The position numbers were made by a program, and so were the translations under genes. This document shows, piece by piece, positions 28,272-36,914 of a stretch of 64,000 bases of DNA (within the stretch, counting starts at the first letter, position 1; each line of letters opens with the position of its first letter). The stretch lies in the NCBI GenBank assembly GCA_903930765.1, contig CAIYZV010000285.1, forward strand, positions 1 to 64,000, read 5' to 3'. The notes below the pieces were generated by a model that was not told the DNA's origin, searched no databases, and saw only the letters and a list, made by a program, of their open reading frames with translations. Source of the DNA: an uncultured Pirellula sp. (GTDB taxonomy: Bacteria; Planctomycetota; Planctomycetia; Pirellulales; Pirellulaceae).

Positions 28272-31200
28272 TCAAGGAAGAACCTTGCTCACGGTTGCTC
28301 CGCCGTCGGCGGAATGGTAGAGCCCATCGGTGTGTAGGAAATACCATATCTTGCCTTCGGACATATCGCACGCCGCTGCGATCAATCCGTCCTTGGATGG
28401 TTTGGCGTCAGGTTGAGTTCCTTGCGGAGTTAGCCATGACCATTCAAACGCCCACCGTTCGCTGACCGAGTAGCGTCCAGGTCGCTCCGGAGCGAGGGGG
28501 CCAGCGATGAATCGACCGAACTTCTCGTCTCCCTTCGCTGCGGCAGCGACCGCGGTGTAGGGACGAAACCATTCCAGGTTCTTTTGGGGTGGGTACAACG
28601 CCATATGCCACCCTTCGAAGACTTGGGTTTGGTAACCATGGCTCGTTGCATAACGCATTTCGTTCGTCGATTGCATCGCCTTGTCAAACGCAACGTTGTA
28701 AAAACCGCAATCGTCGCGTTCCTCCGATAAAACAACCGTCTCCCCATCGTCCCGTGTGATGTAGGACTTGGAGGTACCAGCTGGCGTAAAGGTTCTCGGA
28801 CGCCCGCGTCCTAAATACTCCATCCACGGATCCGAGCAGGTGGTGACACACAGATGGGTCTTACCACGCGCCGGAGCGGGATAGTGCTTTTCCCATGGCC
28901 AAACCACCACCGCAGTGATGCGCTCGCCTTGGCATCCAAGCGATGAAAACGTTTTGCCTCCATCGGTGCTCCTAAAAAGGCCTTTGGATTCACATCCCAC
29001 GAAGATTCGATCCCTGTTTCGATAATCGATTCCGAGGATATCACCACACAATGCCGACGGTCCATCGCCATCGAAGTCACCGGAGAAGGGCAATTGTTCC
29101 CAATGCGCACCGCCATCGTATGTCTTCCAAAGCTTTCCATCCGTTAGCTTTCCATCCAGTCCTTTTCCACTCGCTCGATAGATGATGTTCGGGTCCATCG
29201 GGTCGATTGCGACACTCCGAACGCATAGATCCGTGCCTGCGAGTGCTCCATTGATTGGCTTCCAGGTCGTGCCACTGTCGCGACTCATGAGCAAGCCTTG
29301 ATGGTTGGAACGGACGACAACGATTCGAGGGTCCGATGGGGCGGTAACGACACCGGTCCAGCGGTCGCCTGAGGTGTTGGTCGCCGTCACGACGTGAGGT
29401 AGCTCGGGTAGAGATTCCCTACCACGACGGATGGAAAGGGAGGAAACCGATGCAAAGTAGTGCGCTCTCGCATCTTGAGGCAACGCGCTGAAAAACAATC
29501 CGACGTCGAGTTCGCTGGCCATCTTTTTGTATTGCAAAGCGCCAAGCTGCCATCGGTCACCGTTTTCGCTGGACCACGCCGTCCAGATGTTGCCTCGTCG
29601 TGCGATTCGGAGAAAGGCGTGATTTCGGGGCAACTCGTAGGACGAGATTCTGCCGGCGCCGAAATCGGTGAAGTCCGCGGAGCTTCGAAGTCCATCCGCT
29701 GCCGTTTGAACGAGATGAAAATCGCGTCCCCATTCCCAGTTCCTTTTTTCTCCATGTTCTCGCGCGGTGAGCCCGACCCAGGCGCGACGATTCACCGGTT
29801 CACCGTTAACGCCGTTGTAATGTTGCACTCGGCATTCGGCCACAAAATCACCGTTGACCCGTTGGGTAACGGTATGCATGCCGTTTCCAAAGAACTGGAA
29901 CTGATCGACTGCCGTCTGCCAGATACCGGAGGATGACTTGAGATCCCCAACATTGCGAACGGTCCATGGTCCATCAACCTCAGGCCCCTCGTTGAGAAGG
30001 GTTTGCGCCTTGGTATCGAAGGTTTGTCCATCTTCGAGGGTTGTGCGGGCCCATATGGATGAATTTCCACGCGGCAATGGACCTCGAAATAAAAGTTGGT
30101 TGGAGGTGCTGGACGCCAATTGCCATCGATCCAGGAATAGCTGTATTTGGCGGATCGGCAGCGTGCCTGCTTGAACGGCAACCGTGATAGACGCGGTGCC
30201 ATCGCCGTGCGACTGAGCCCCCAGTTCAACGCTGGGAAAGCTTTCAAGGGATGGGGTGCAAAGTTCATCCAAGGTGATCGGATGCTTTGGAATGTCAGGC
30301 CCTTCGAGGCATATCTGAAAGTTTGTAGCTGGCAGTTGATCGACGAGGTACTCCACGGAGATCGGGTGTACACCGGATGAGAGTGGAATTGCGACCGCTT
30401 TTTCTGTGGTACCGTGCTGCCCATCCCATTCGAGAGCTGAATGATTATCGAGTTCGATGCGATAGGCTCCATCGATCTGCGCGCTCAGGATGTAGGGACC
30501 ATCGCTGGGGATGCGGAGGAATCCCGAATAACGGATAGCAAACCCTTGGTCGCGATCTTCGCGAATGCTGGTATCGAAGCCTCTCGCAATTCCTTCGCGT
30601 CGTTTTTTACCGGTGTTCATTTCATCGAGAGTGATCCAAGCGTGCTGTTCATCGGGCTGTTGGGATGGCGGGTTGAAATAGTTCAATCTCCGTTTCTCGT
30701 CCTTGGTCCAGAGTTCATATCGGAGGCCTGGGACGGTTGGCTTTGCGAGTGGTTCCGTGGTACGGAGTTTGATCATGGCAATAGGAGCGATCGCCGATTC
30801 CGAGGTTTGGTCGAAAATGTCGGTGATACGCATCCGTACCGCGGCGGGCGAGCCTTTCGCGGGGACCAAGGCATGCCTTGCGGTGGGCATCATTACCGAG
30901 TGGGTCCCGATCGGCTCACCTTGGCAATCGGGATTGTCAAAGACCTCGACTTGGAAAGAAAGAGGTGGCGATGATCGCGGGGGGATATCCCACGATACTG
31001 CTATGGATCCCCCTGCAGCAATCGCTCGCACGTTATGGAATGCTGGAATATCAAGTTTGGGCCGAGCGGGTTGCCTCGCTGTAAAGGAATGAGATTGGTT
31101 CCCATCGAGAGGCTTCCCGGAAAGTTGGAGGGGCAGGTTGTCAGGCCGCTGAGCGTATTCGATGGCGGTGTACTCGTGGTCTCCTTCTGGAACCGCATTA

Positions 31201-31958
31201 ACCACCACGTACTCGGTCTTGTCGATCGAGATGGTATCCGACGAACGCCAGGAGCCTTGCTTGCGGTAATAACCGAATCGGCGATGCAGCGAGCGGACGG
31301 CTTTTTCGCTAGTGAGAGGTTCGAGGAAGCCACTGTTGCCGGTAAAGGATGTCGCGGGGATGGGGAGTTGAGCGATACCGATCAGATGCCATTCTCCGGC
31401 GCGTTGATCTTTGATCCATCGACCGATGAGGGCGTTCGATTCTGGGGCGGGTTGCCAAACGCGAGAAACCATGGTGTACCAAGCGTTCCGCTGCACAAAA
31501 GGCCAGACATGAGCCCCGGTAGTACCGCTGCTACCTTCTCCGCCGTAATCGTTTTTGATGAATAGGTTGGGGGCGACATCGACGAATCGCACAGGAGTCC
31601 CAATGGTGTCGCTCCCCCAAAACGTCCAAACGGAACCGGGGCGAAACGCGTCTTGCATCGAGGCGTCCGGATGAGGCGTTTGGTCTTTTCCATCGGCGAG
31701 ATAGCTGGTGAATCCGGCGTAGAAGGAGAGGTTGTTCGGCTTTGGGTTGAAGCTGGAGTTCCAGTTGGCAAAGTACGAGCCAGAAGGCCAGAAAGGCCAT
31801 CGCAGATCCATCATGATGATGTCTGCGCCATCCTCTATGTTTTCTCGGTACCAGGTCGCGTGAAGGGGTGTCAGCGAGAGTACGAAAAAAACGACCGCCA
31901 TGAAGGCGAGGTTCGTTGGATTTCGAAATAGAGAGAATCGGTGTCTGGGAAGAGCCAT
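28272..31958 (-). CDS. Giant exported protein: DUF3472, PA14, beta-sandwich and Asp-box propeller
   Basis: A 1228-residue protein with signal peptide (hydrophobic 16-33, cleavage near HAT). Domains in order: a DUF3472-like region (about 35-280; WPFWPSGSYFANWNSSF, GTTGAHVWPFV); a fibronectin-like stretch (about 310-420); a PA14-like domain (about 430-560; GLRYELWTKDEKR, GFLRIPSDGPYILSAQIDGA), a fold that binds carbohydrate in several enzymes; a DUF1349/LamG-like beta-sandwich (about 660-840; FVAECRVQHYNG, AFLRIARRGNIWTAWSSENG); and a C-terminal Asp-box propeller (850-1228; SRDSGTTWK, TYDGGAHWE, STDGGKTFS). No catalytic signature is seen, so surface glycan binding is the likeliest role (inference). 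It is monocistronic on the minus strand. Confidence 0.8.
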   Translation of the reverse strand: MALPRHRFSLFRNPTNLAFMAVVFFVLSLTPLHATWYRENIEDGADIIMMDLRWPFWPSGSYFANWNSSFNPKPNNLSFYAGFTSYLADGKDQTPHPDASMQDAFRPGSVWTFWGSDTIGTPVRFVDVAPNLFIKNDYGGEGSSGTTGAHVWPFVQRNAWYTMVSRVWQPAPESNALIGRWIKDQRAGEWHLIGIAQLPIPATSFTGNSGFLEPLTSEKAVRSLHRRFGYYRKQGSWRSSDTISIDKTEYVVVNAVPEGDHEYTAIEYAQRPDNLPLQLSGKPLDGNQSHSFTARQPARPKLDIPAFHNVRAIAAGGSIAVSWDIPPRSSPPLSFQVEVFDNPDCQGEPIGTHSVMMPTARHALVPAKGSPAAVRMRITDIFDQTSESAIAPIAMIKLRTTEPLAKPTVPGLRYELWTKDEKRRLNYFNPPSQQPDEQHAWITLDEMNTGKKRREGIARGFDTSIREDRDQGFAIRYSGFLRIPSDGPYILSAQIDGAYRIELDNHSALEWDGQHGTTEKAVAIPLSSGVHPISVEYLVDQLPATNFQICLEGPDIPKHPITLDELCTPSLESFPSVELGAQSHGDGTASITVAVQAGTLPIRQIQLFLDRWQLASSTSNQLLFRGPLPRGNSSIWARTTLEDGQTFDTKAQTLLNEGPEVDGPWTVRNVGDLKSSSGIWQTAVDQFQFFGNGMHTVTQRVNGDFVAECRVQHYNGVNGEPVNRRAWVGLTAREHGEKRNWEWGRDFHLVQTAADGLRSSADFTDFGAGRISSYELPRNHAFLRIARRGNIWTAWSSENGDRWQLGALQYKKMASELDVGLFFSALPQDARAHYFASVSSLSIRRGRESLPELPHVVTATNTSGDRWTGVVTAPSDPRIVVVRSNHQGLLMSRDSGTTWKPINGALAGTDLCVRSVAIDPMDPNIIYRASGKGLDGKLTDGKLWKTYDGGAHWEQLPFSGDFDGDGPSALCGDILGIDYRNRDRIFVGCESKGLFRSTDGGKTFSSLGCQGERITAVVVWPWEKHYPAPARGKTHLCVTTCSDPWMEYLGRGRPRTFTPAGTSKSYITRDDGETVVLSEERDDCGFYNVAFDKAMQSTNEMRYATSHGYQTQVFEGWHMALYPPQKNLEWFRPYTAVAAAAKGDEKFGRFIAGPLAPERPGRYSVSERWAFEWSWLTPQGTQPDAKPSKDGLIAAACDMSEGKIWYFLHTDGLYHSADGGATVSKVLP

Positions 31959-32240
31959 AGGATAATGATTGGGCGATCGAGCTATCTTTGAGTTGGAAGG
32001 CGGTGCAGTACTTGCGCCTACCTTGTTTTGAAGCAGTGCATTTTAACCGCAATAGGGGTGATTGCTTGGATTTCAGAGGAAAGTCTATTGGCACTGCCAA
32101 AACCTTGGCGGAGTAATGTTTGATAATTGCTGCGCAGATCGGTGTCGGTTATCTTGGTCTTCTCTGGACCTTTCCACCCAAGAGGCGACGACCCTCTCCT
32201 ACCTATTTTTGCGGATGTACATTTCGGGATAGATCATCAA

Positions 32241-33176
32241 ATGAAACGATTTTTTTGCTGCGTAGCTGTACTGGTATCGAGTTCCTGGACCATGGCTCAG
32301 GATACGGTCGATCCGTGGATCAAGAAAAAGGCGGATAGCTTTCGACCATTATCCGCAGAGCAAAAGGCTGCTGTAGAGAATGCGGTTCCCGCGGAATCTA
32401 CGGCCAAGCCGAAGAAGGCACGCCGCATTCTCGTCTTTTATCGATGCGAAGGATTCATCCACGGTTCGATCCCATATGCCAATCTCGCGTTGGAGACCAT
32501 GGGGAAAAAGACAGGTGCCTTTACGGTGGATATGGCGGATACCTACGATGTTTTCAATGTTGAAAACTTGAAGAAGTACGATGGGATTCTGTTGAACAAT
32601 ACCACCGGAATGACCTTTGCAAAACCTGAGCAGCAAAACGCATTCCTCGATTTCATCATGAGCGGTAAAGGCCTCGCTGGAATCCATGCAGCCAGCGATA
32701 ACTTTGGACGGCATCCCGAGTGCCGTGCGATTGTCGGTGGTGAGTTTGGCGGTCATCCGTGGAATGCGGGTGGGACATGGGCATTCAAGTTGGACGATCC
32801 CGATCACGTCCTCAACAAGGCGTTTGGAGGGAAGGGTTTCTGGCATACCGATGAGATCTATCAGTACCAGCCGGCGACGTTTGTCGGAACGAAGACCTTG
32901 CGAGTCCTCGTCAGTTTGGACATGAAGCAAGATGAAGTTTCTAAGCTCATCAATGATGGTCCACGCGAAGTCCCCGTGTCGTGGTTGCGCAAGGCAGGAG
33001 ATGGCCGAGTTTTCTACACCAATTTTGGCCATCGCGAAGATACCTTCACCAAGCCGATGATTCTGAAGCACATGCTCGATGGGATTCAGTATTCGCTGGG
33101 AGATCTCGATGCCGATGCGACCCCGACCGACGCTGCTCCGAAGAAAGACCCAGCGTATTCGCCGGCAAAGCCTTAG
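32241..33176 (+). CDS. ThuA-domain exported protein (second copy)
   Basis: About 311 residues from ATG 32241, which starts a clear signal peptide (MKRFFCCVAVLVSSSWTMAQ). The ThuA domain (about 60-290) has ILVFYRCEGFIHGSIPYANL, DGILLNNTTGMTF, GKGLAGIHAASDNF and a late FYTNFGHREDTF segment. The C-terminus is low-complexity, rich in Ala, Asp, Pro and Lys. It differs clearly from the ThuA protein at 14088-15032. It is flanked by the giant binding protein (divergent) and a peptidase. Its substrate is unknown; sugar metabolism is the usual link. Confidence 0.87.
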   Translation: MKRFFCCVAVLVSSSWTMAQDTVDPWIKKKADSFRPLSAEQKAAVENAVPAESTAKPKKARRILVFYRCEGFIHGSIPYANLALETMGKKTGAFTVDMADTYDVFNVENLKKYDGILLNNTTGMTFAKPEQQNAFLDFIMSGKGLAGIHAASDNFGRHPECRAIVGGEFGGHPWNAGGTWAFKLDDPDHVLNKAFGGKGFWHTDEIYQYQPATFVGTKTLRVLVSLDMKQDEVSKLINDGPREVPVSWLRKAGDGRVFYTNFGHREDTFTKPMILKHMLDGIQYSLGDLDADATPTDAAPKKDPAYSPAKP

Positions 33177-33290
33177 TGGGGTCCCCAGCCTAAAATCTGT
33201 GTTCAGGCGATGATATCCATATTAAACGGGAACAGTAACCGTAGAGCGATGTTAACTCAATCCGCTGCGGATATAGTGGTTCGTGGTGGC

Positions 33291-33367
33291 GGTTCGCTTG
33301 ACTTACTTGACTTATACGTGTCGTCACGACTCCAAATTCGTGACTCAGGGTCATCGTAAAGCGAACC
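33291..33367. repeat. Nested inverted repeats in the 237-bp gap before the peptidase
   Basis: Outer 9-base arms GGTTCGCTT/AAGCGAACC (33291-33299, 33359-33367) enclose inner 7-base arms GTCACGA/TCGTGAC (33323-33329, 33338-33344). This could be a transcript structure or a terminator for the ThuA gene, but no T-run follows. No gene is seen in 33177-33413. Confidence 0.4.
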
Positions 33368-33413
33368 TGTCACCACATCAAAGGCTTTCCATTCACAAGA
33401 GATCTTTAGCTCT

Positions 33414-34937
33414 ATGTTTATGCTTTCTAGAAAAACAATGGTCGTTTTGAAATTGTTTCGATCGGCATTTGCGCTCGGTTGCGTCTGTGTGCCGTTATCG
33501 ATTGCCAATGCTCAGTACGACGGTGCGGTACCGCCTCCAGACGCTCTCCAACCGGGATTTAATTCGATTTCGGCGAATCAATGCGAGGAGTGGCTGAATA
33601 TCTTGGCCGGGCCCGGTTTCGAAGGTCGCGGGACGGGGCAAGAGGGATACGTCAAAGCGGCGTCATGGGTTTCGGGCAAGCTGGCGGAGTTCGGGCTGAA
33701 GCCCATGGGGGATGCGGGCACCTATTTTCAAATGTTGCCGATGAGTCGACTCCATGTCGATGCGGCTCAATCCAAGATCACCGCAGGGAGCGGGTTCTCG
33801 CTCGGATTCGATAAAGCGATCGGCTTGGATCGATTTGCTAACCAGCCAGAGTACTCGGGGAAAGTCGTGTTTTTGCAAGTGGCGGGCGAAGGAGCAAAGC
33901 TGGCGGATGATTTGTCGCTCGAAGACAAAGTGGTGATTCTCGTCGCGGATGACAAAGGAGCAGGTTCTGTAGCGTTTCCCCTGAATCGCAAGCGACCTGC
34001 GGTGGTGCTGCGGGTGGTGGAAACCGTGACTGCGTCGACATCGCAATTGGAGCGGCCTGAAGGTCGGCAAAGGGCGAGCGGTATCAGCGGTAGCATTACC
34101 AAGGATGCTGCGAAACAGATCCTCGTTGCGGTGGGGGGTAATGAAGAGTGGCTAACCATCCCCGAGGAAAATGCGGTCGACTCGCATGCTACGGAGGTCG
34201 AGCTTAAGGTCGAATTAAGAGTTCGCAAAGAGCCGATGGCGGTTCCCAATGTGTTGGCTTGGATGGAAGGTTCCGATCCAGCGCTTCGGGATGAGTACGT
34301 CGTGATCGGAGCGCACTTGGACCACCTCGGCGTGCGAGGCAACGAATACTTTCCAGGCGCGGACGACAATGGATCTGGGTCAACGGCCCTATTGGGAATT
34401 GCCAGAGCAATCGCCGCGAATCCAACCAAGCCTAAGCGCAGCATCCTTTTTATGTGGTTTGCCGCAGAAGAGATGGGATTGATCGGATCTGCTCATTATG
34501 TGAACAATCCGCTTTTGCCCCTTGAGAAGATGGTTTGCATGCTCAACGTGGATATGGTTGGACGGAACGAGGAAAAGCAGAATGAACCCGCGAGTGAGAA
34601 TGTTCGTTCCTTGCACTTGGTCGGGAGCGAAAAAGGGGACAAATCCCTCCATGCGATGATTCTCGATGCCAACAAATCCGTGAACTTTGAGTTTGAGTTT
34701 GATGAGGAAGGTGTTTTTGGGAGAAGCGATCAGATCAATTTCTTCCGCAAAGGGACCTCGGTTGCGTTTCTGTTTGGTGGGTTTCATCCCGATTATCATC
34801 GAACAACAGACACACCGGCAAAGATCAACTATTTCAAAATTGCCTCGGCAGCGAAGCTCTATTTTCTTGCCGCACACATGGCCGCGGAGCACGGACCATT
34901 TCCTGCTCCTAAAGAGGAACCGGCTGCGGCGAAATAG
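33414..34937 (+). CDS. Exported M28-family zinc aminopeptidase
   Basis: A 507-residue protein with signal peptide (cleavage after ANAQ). The start could also be ATG 33420. A protease-associated-like region (about 130-260) precedes the M28 catalytic domain. The metal and catalytic residues expected for the family are visible: GAHLDHLG (His), PGADDNGSGSTALL (bridging Asp), FAAEEMGLIGS (catalytic Glu and ligand Glu), MLNVDMVGR (Asp) and HPDYHRTTDT (last His). It should cleave N-terminal residues from peptides in the periplasm or outside. The C-terminus is a short Pro/Glu/Ala tail. It converges on a DUF1501 remnant 15 bp downstream. Confidence 0.9.
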   Translation: MFMLSRKTMVVLKLFRSAFALGCVCVPLSIANAQYDGAVPPPDALQPGFNSISANQCEEWLNILAGPGFEGRGTGQEGYVKAASWVSGKLAEFGLKPMGDAGTYFQMLPMSRLHVDAAQSKITAGSGFSLGFDKAIGLDRFANQPEYSGKVVFLQVAGEGAKLADDLSLEDKVVILVADDKGAGSVAFPLNRKRPAVVLRVVETVTASTSQLERPEGRQRASGISGSITKDAAKQILVAVGGNEEWLTIPEENAVDSHATEVELKVELRVRKEPMAVPNVLAWMEGSDPALRDEYVVIGAHLDHLGVRGNEYFPGADDNGSGSTALLGIARAIAANPTKPKRSILFMWFAAEEMGLIGSAHYVNNPLLPLEKMVCMLNVDMVGRNEEKQNEPASENVRSLHLVGSEKGDKSLHAMILDANKSVNFEFEFDEEGVFGRSDQINFFRKGTSVAFLFGGFHPDYHRTTDTPAKINYFKIASAAKLYFLAAHMAAEHGPFPAPKEEPAAAK

Positions 34938-34952
34938 TTTTGCTATTTCGGG

Positions 34953-35246
34953 TTACGCGATCACTTCTTGGATCACCTGTGAGGGTTGGACTCCGGTCAG
35001 TTTTTGATCGAGTCCACCGTAGTAGTAGGTGAGCAGATTGTGGTCCAGCCCCATAAGCCGCAGGATCGTCGCGTGAAGATCACGGACATGGCGGCGGTTG
35101 ATAACGGCTTCGGCACCGAGGTCATCCGTCTCTCCGTAGCTGCAGCCACCCTTTGCACCGCCACCGGCTAGCCAATAGGTGAATCCTTTGGGATTGTGAT
35201 CTCGGCCCCCCTGGTCTCCTTGGGATACCGGTTGGCGACCAAACTG
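34953..35246 (-). pseudogene. DUF1501 C-terminal remnant overlapping the nhaA 3' end
   Basis: Translated on the minus strand from about 35246 to the TAA at 34953-34955, this gives 97 residues with no stop or start that match the end of DUF1501 proteins: [54 protein letters not shown] and [12 protein letters not shown]. Nothing upstream of the FGRQ segment fits the family, since there the nhaA frame takes over. The first 79 bases are shared with the nhaA coding region in a different frame, so a deletion fused the two genes. No start codon serves it, so it is not expected to be translated. Confidence 0.88.
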
Positions 35247-36580
35247 CGGTTGGGTTTGAGAAAGACCAGCAGCAGGATGGAACCGAGGATGGTGCTGACG
35301 AGGGATCCGAGCAATGTCCCGAATTTTCCTGCAGCTTCGAGTTCGGGGAACTCATCGGTGGGAAAGGATAATGCATTGAGGAAGAGAGACATCGTGAAAC
35401 CGATACCTCCCAAGGACGCCCCCCCAAAGAATACAGGCCAACTCACCCCGGCCGGGAGTCGCGTAAACCGCAGGGCAATCGCGATGTAACAAAAGAGGAG
35501 AATACCGAGGGGCTTTCCTACGAATAAGGCAACAGCGACGGCGATCGCGACGGAGTTTGAAAGAGACGACGTTTCCAGTTCGACTCCTGCGTTGGCCAAC
35601 GCGAAGATGGGCATTACCAAATAAGCGACCCAAGGATGCAAACCCATTTCTAATCGATGCAACGGAGAATGCGATTCGCGGGCAATAAATTGCAATTGCT
35701 CCAGGTTGACGGGGAGGTGTTCCGTTTCCGGATCTGCGCCACGCAGGTCATCCCAAGTGTCGGAAAGGATTTCCACAAAGGTGCGATTACCGATCCAAGG
35801 TCGGGAGGGAGTCATCAGGCCGAGCAGGACGCCAGCGATGGTGGGATGGATCCCCGCATGATGGAAGGCGATCCAAATCGCAATCCCGACCATGACGTAA
35901 ATAGCGATGGACCGAACACCGATCTTGTTCAGCAGATAGACCAACGCAAATCCTGCGAGTGCGGCGAGGATGTACCCCCAGGAAATGGTCTCCGTGAATA
36001 CGATTGCAATCACGAGGACTGCAATGATGTCATCGACGATGGCCAGGGTCAGCAAGAAGATCTTCAAGCCAAATGGGACGCGAGAACCGAACAACGCCAG
36101 AATTCCGACCACGAAGGCGATATCGGTCGCCATGGGAATAGCCCAGCCGCGCTGGCCCGGTTGGGCCCATTGCATCGCCGTGTAGATTGCTGCTGGGGTT
36201 ACAACACCACCGATCGCGCCAAAAACTGGAAGCAATGCCTTGCGGGGGTCCCGGAGTTCACCCGCTACGATTTCGCGTTTGACCTCGAGACCTACCACGA
36301 AAAAGAAGATGGTCATCAGAATGTCGTTGATAACCAAATGCCCTAAGTCCCCTTCGATTTTGAAGTGTCCGAATGCGATCGATATCGGGGTATGCCAAAA
36401 GGCTTCCATCGCATGGGACCAAGGAGAGTTGGCGATCAGCAGCGCCAAGATAGTACATGCGACGAGGACTAAGCCGCTGGTGGCTTCGATATGCAGGAAA
36501 TGCTTGACCGGTACCAACCATCTTTCAACCGGTGGGACGGGGATCTTTGCATTCTTTGGCGGGGATTCATGGTGCGACAT
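35168..36580 (-). CDS. nhaA: Na+/H+ antiporter NhaA with foreign C-terminal tail
   Basis: A 470-residue inner-membrane antiporter exporting Na+ (or Li+) in exchange for protons. Family marks are [14 protein letters not shown], the [15 protein letters not shown] helix, the paired aspartates in [13 protein letters not shown] that bind the ion, and [10 protein letters not shown] late in the protein. A long cytoplasmic loop (about 285-325) and an N-terminal Pro-rich stretch add length compared with the E. coli protein. The last 25 residues, after LVFLKPNR, are encoded by DUF1501-derived DNA read out of frame, so the native stop appears to have been lost. The membrane core is complete, so the protein is probably functional. 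It diverges from the secretin gene. Confidence 0.93.
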   Translation of the reverse strand: MSHHESPPKNAKIPVPPVERWLVPVKHFLHIEATSGLVLVACTILALLIANSPWSHAMEAFWHTPISIAFGHFKIEGDLGHLVINDILMTIFFFVVGLEVKREIVAGELRDPRKALLPVFGAIGGVVTPAAIYTAMQWAQPGQRGWAIPMATDIAFVVGILALFGSRVPFGLKIFLLTLAIVDDIIAVLVIAIVFTETISWGYILAALAGFALVYLLNKIGVRSIAIYVMVGIAIWIAFHHAGIHPTIAGVLLGLMTPSRPWIGNRTFVEILSDTWDDLRGADPETEHLPVNLEQLQFIARESHSPLHRLEMGLHPWVAYLVMPIFALANAGVELETSSLSNSVAIAVAVALFVGKPLGILLFCYIAIALRFTRLPAGVSWPVFFGGASLGGIGFTMSLFLNALSFPTDEFPELEAAGKFGTLLGSLVSTILGSILLLVFLKPNRSLVANRYPKETRGAEITIPKDSPIG

Positions 36581-36914
36581 GCGAGCGGTTTTACAGGTTC
36601 GGGCGAGTTAGCTCCAGGGGGACTCGGCCTAGCAAATGAGGACGTGCTCTTTTGCATGAACGGCACCACCACTTGGGAGCTTGCTAAGTCTGGGGGACTT
36701 TTGCCGAAATTGTCGGTTATTCTGATTGCCGAAACCTTGATGGCCGATAACCGACGATACAAGGATGTCGATTGTGAAATGATAGCATTCGTCTAAAAAC
36801 AAAGTCTGAGTAATTTCCGTGAACAGAGTCCCCTTAGGAAGCTTGAATGCTGGCGCCACGCGGTGGTCATCAAGCCATTTCGGGGATGCTTTGTTGGAAC
36901 GCGAATCTGAAAAC
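36581..36914. other. Divergent intergenic region between nhaA and the secretin gene
   Basis: 334 bp without a convincing gene. A perfect 9-base inverted repeat, GTCGGTTAT/ATAACCGAC, at 36712-36720 and 36747-36755 with a 26-base spacer could be an operator or RNA stem. Promoters for both flanking genes are expected here. Confidence 0.4.

Noticed and set aside
36712-36755. Inverted repeat considered as insertion-sequence ends or a terminator
   Set aside because: Only 9-base arms, no transposase, no T-run; noted only as a possible operator or stem.
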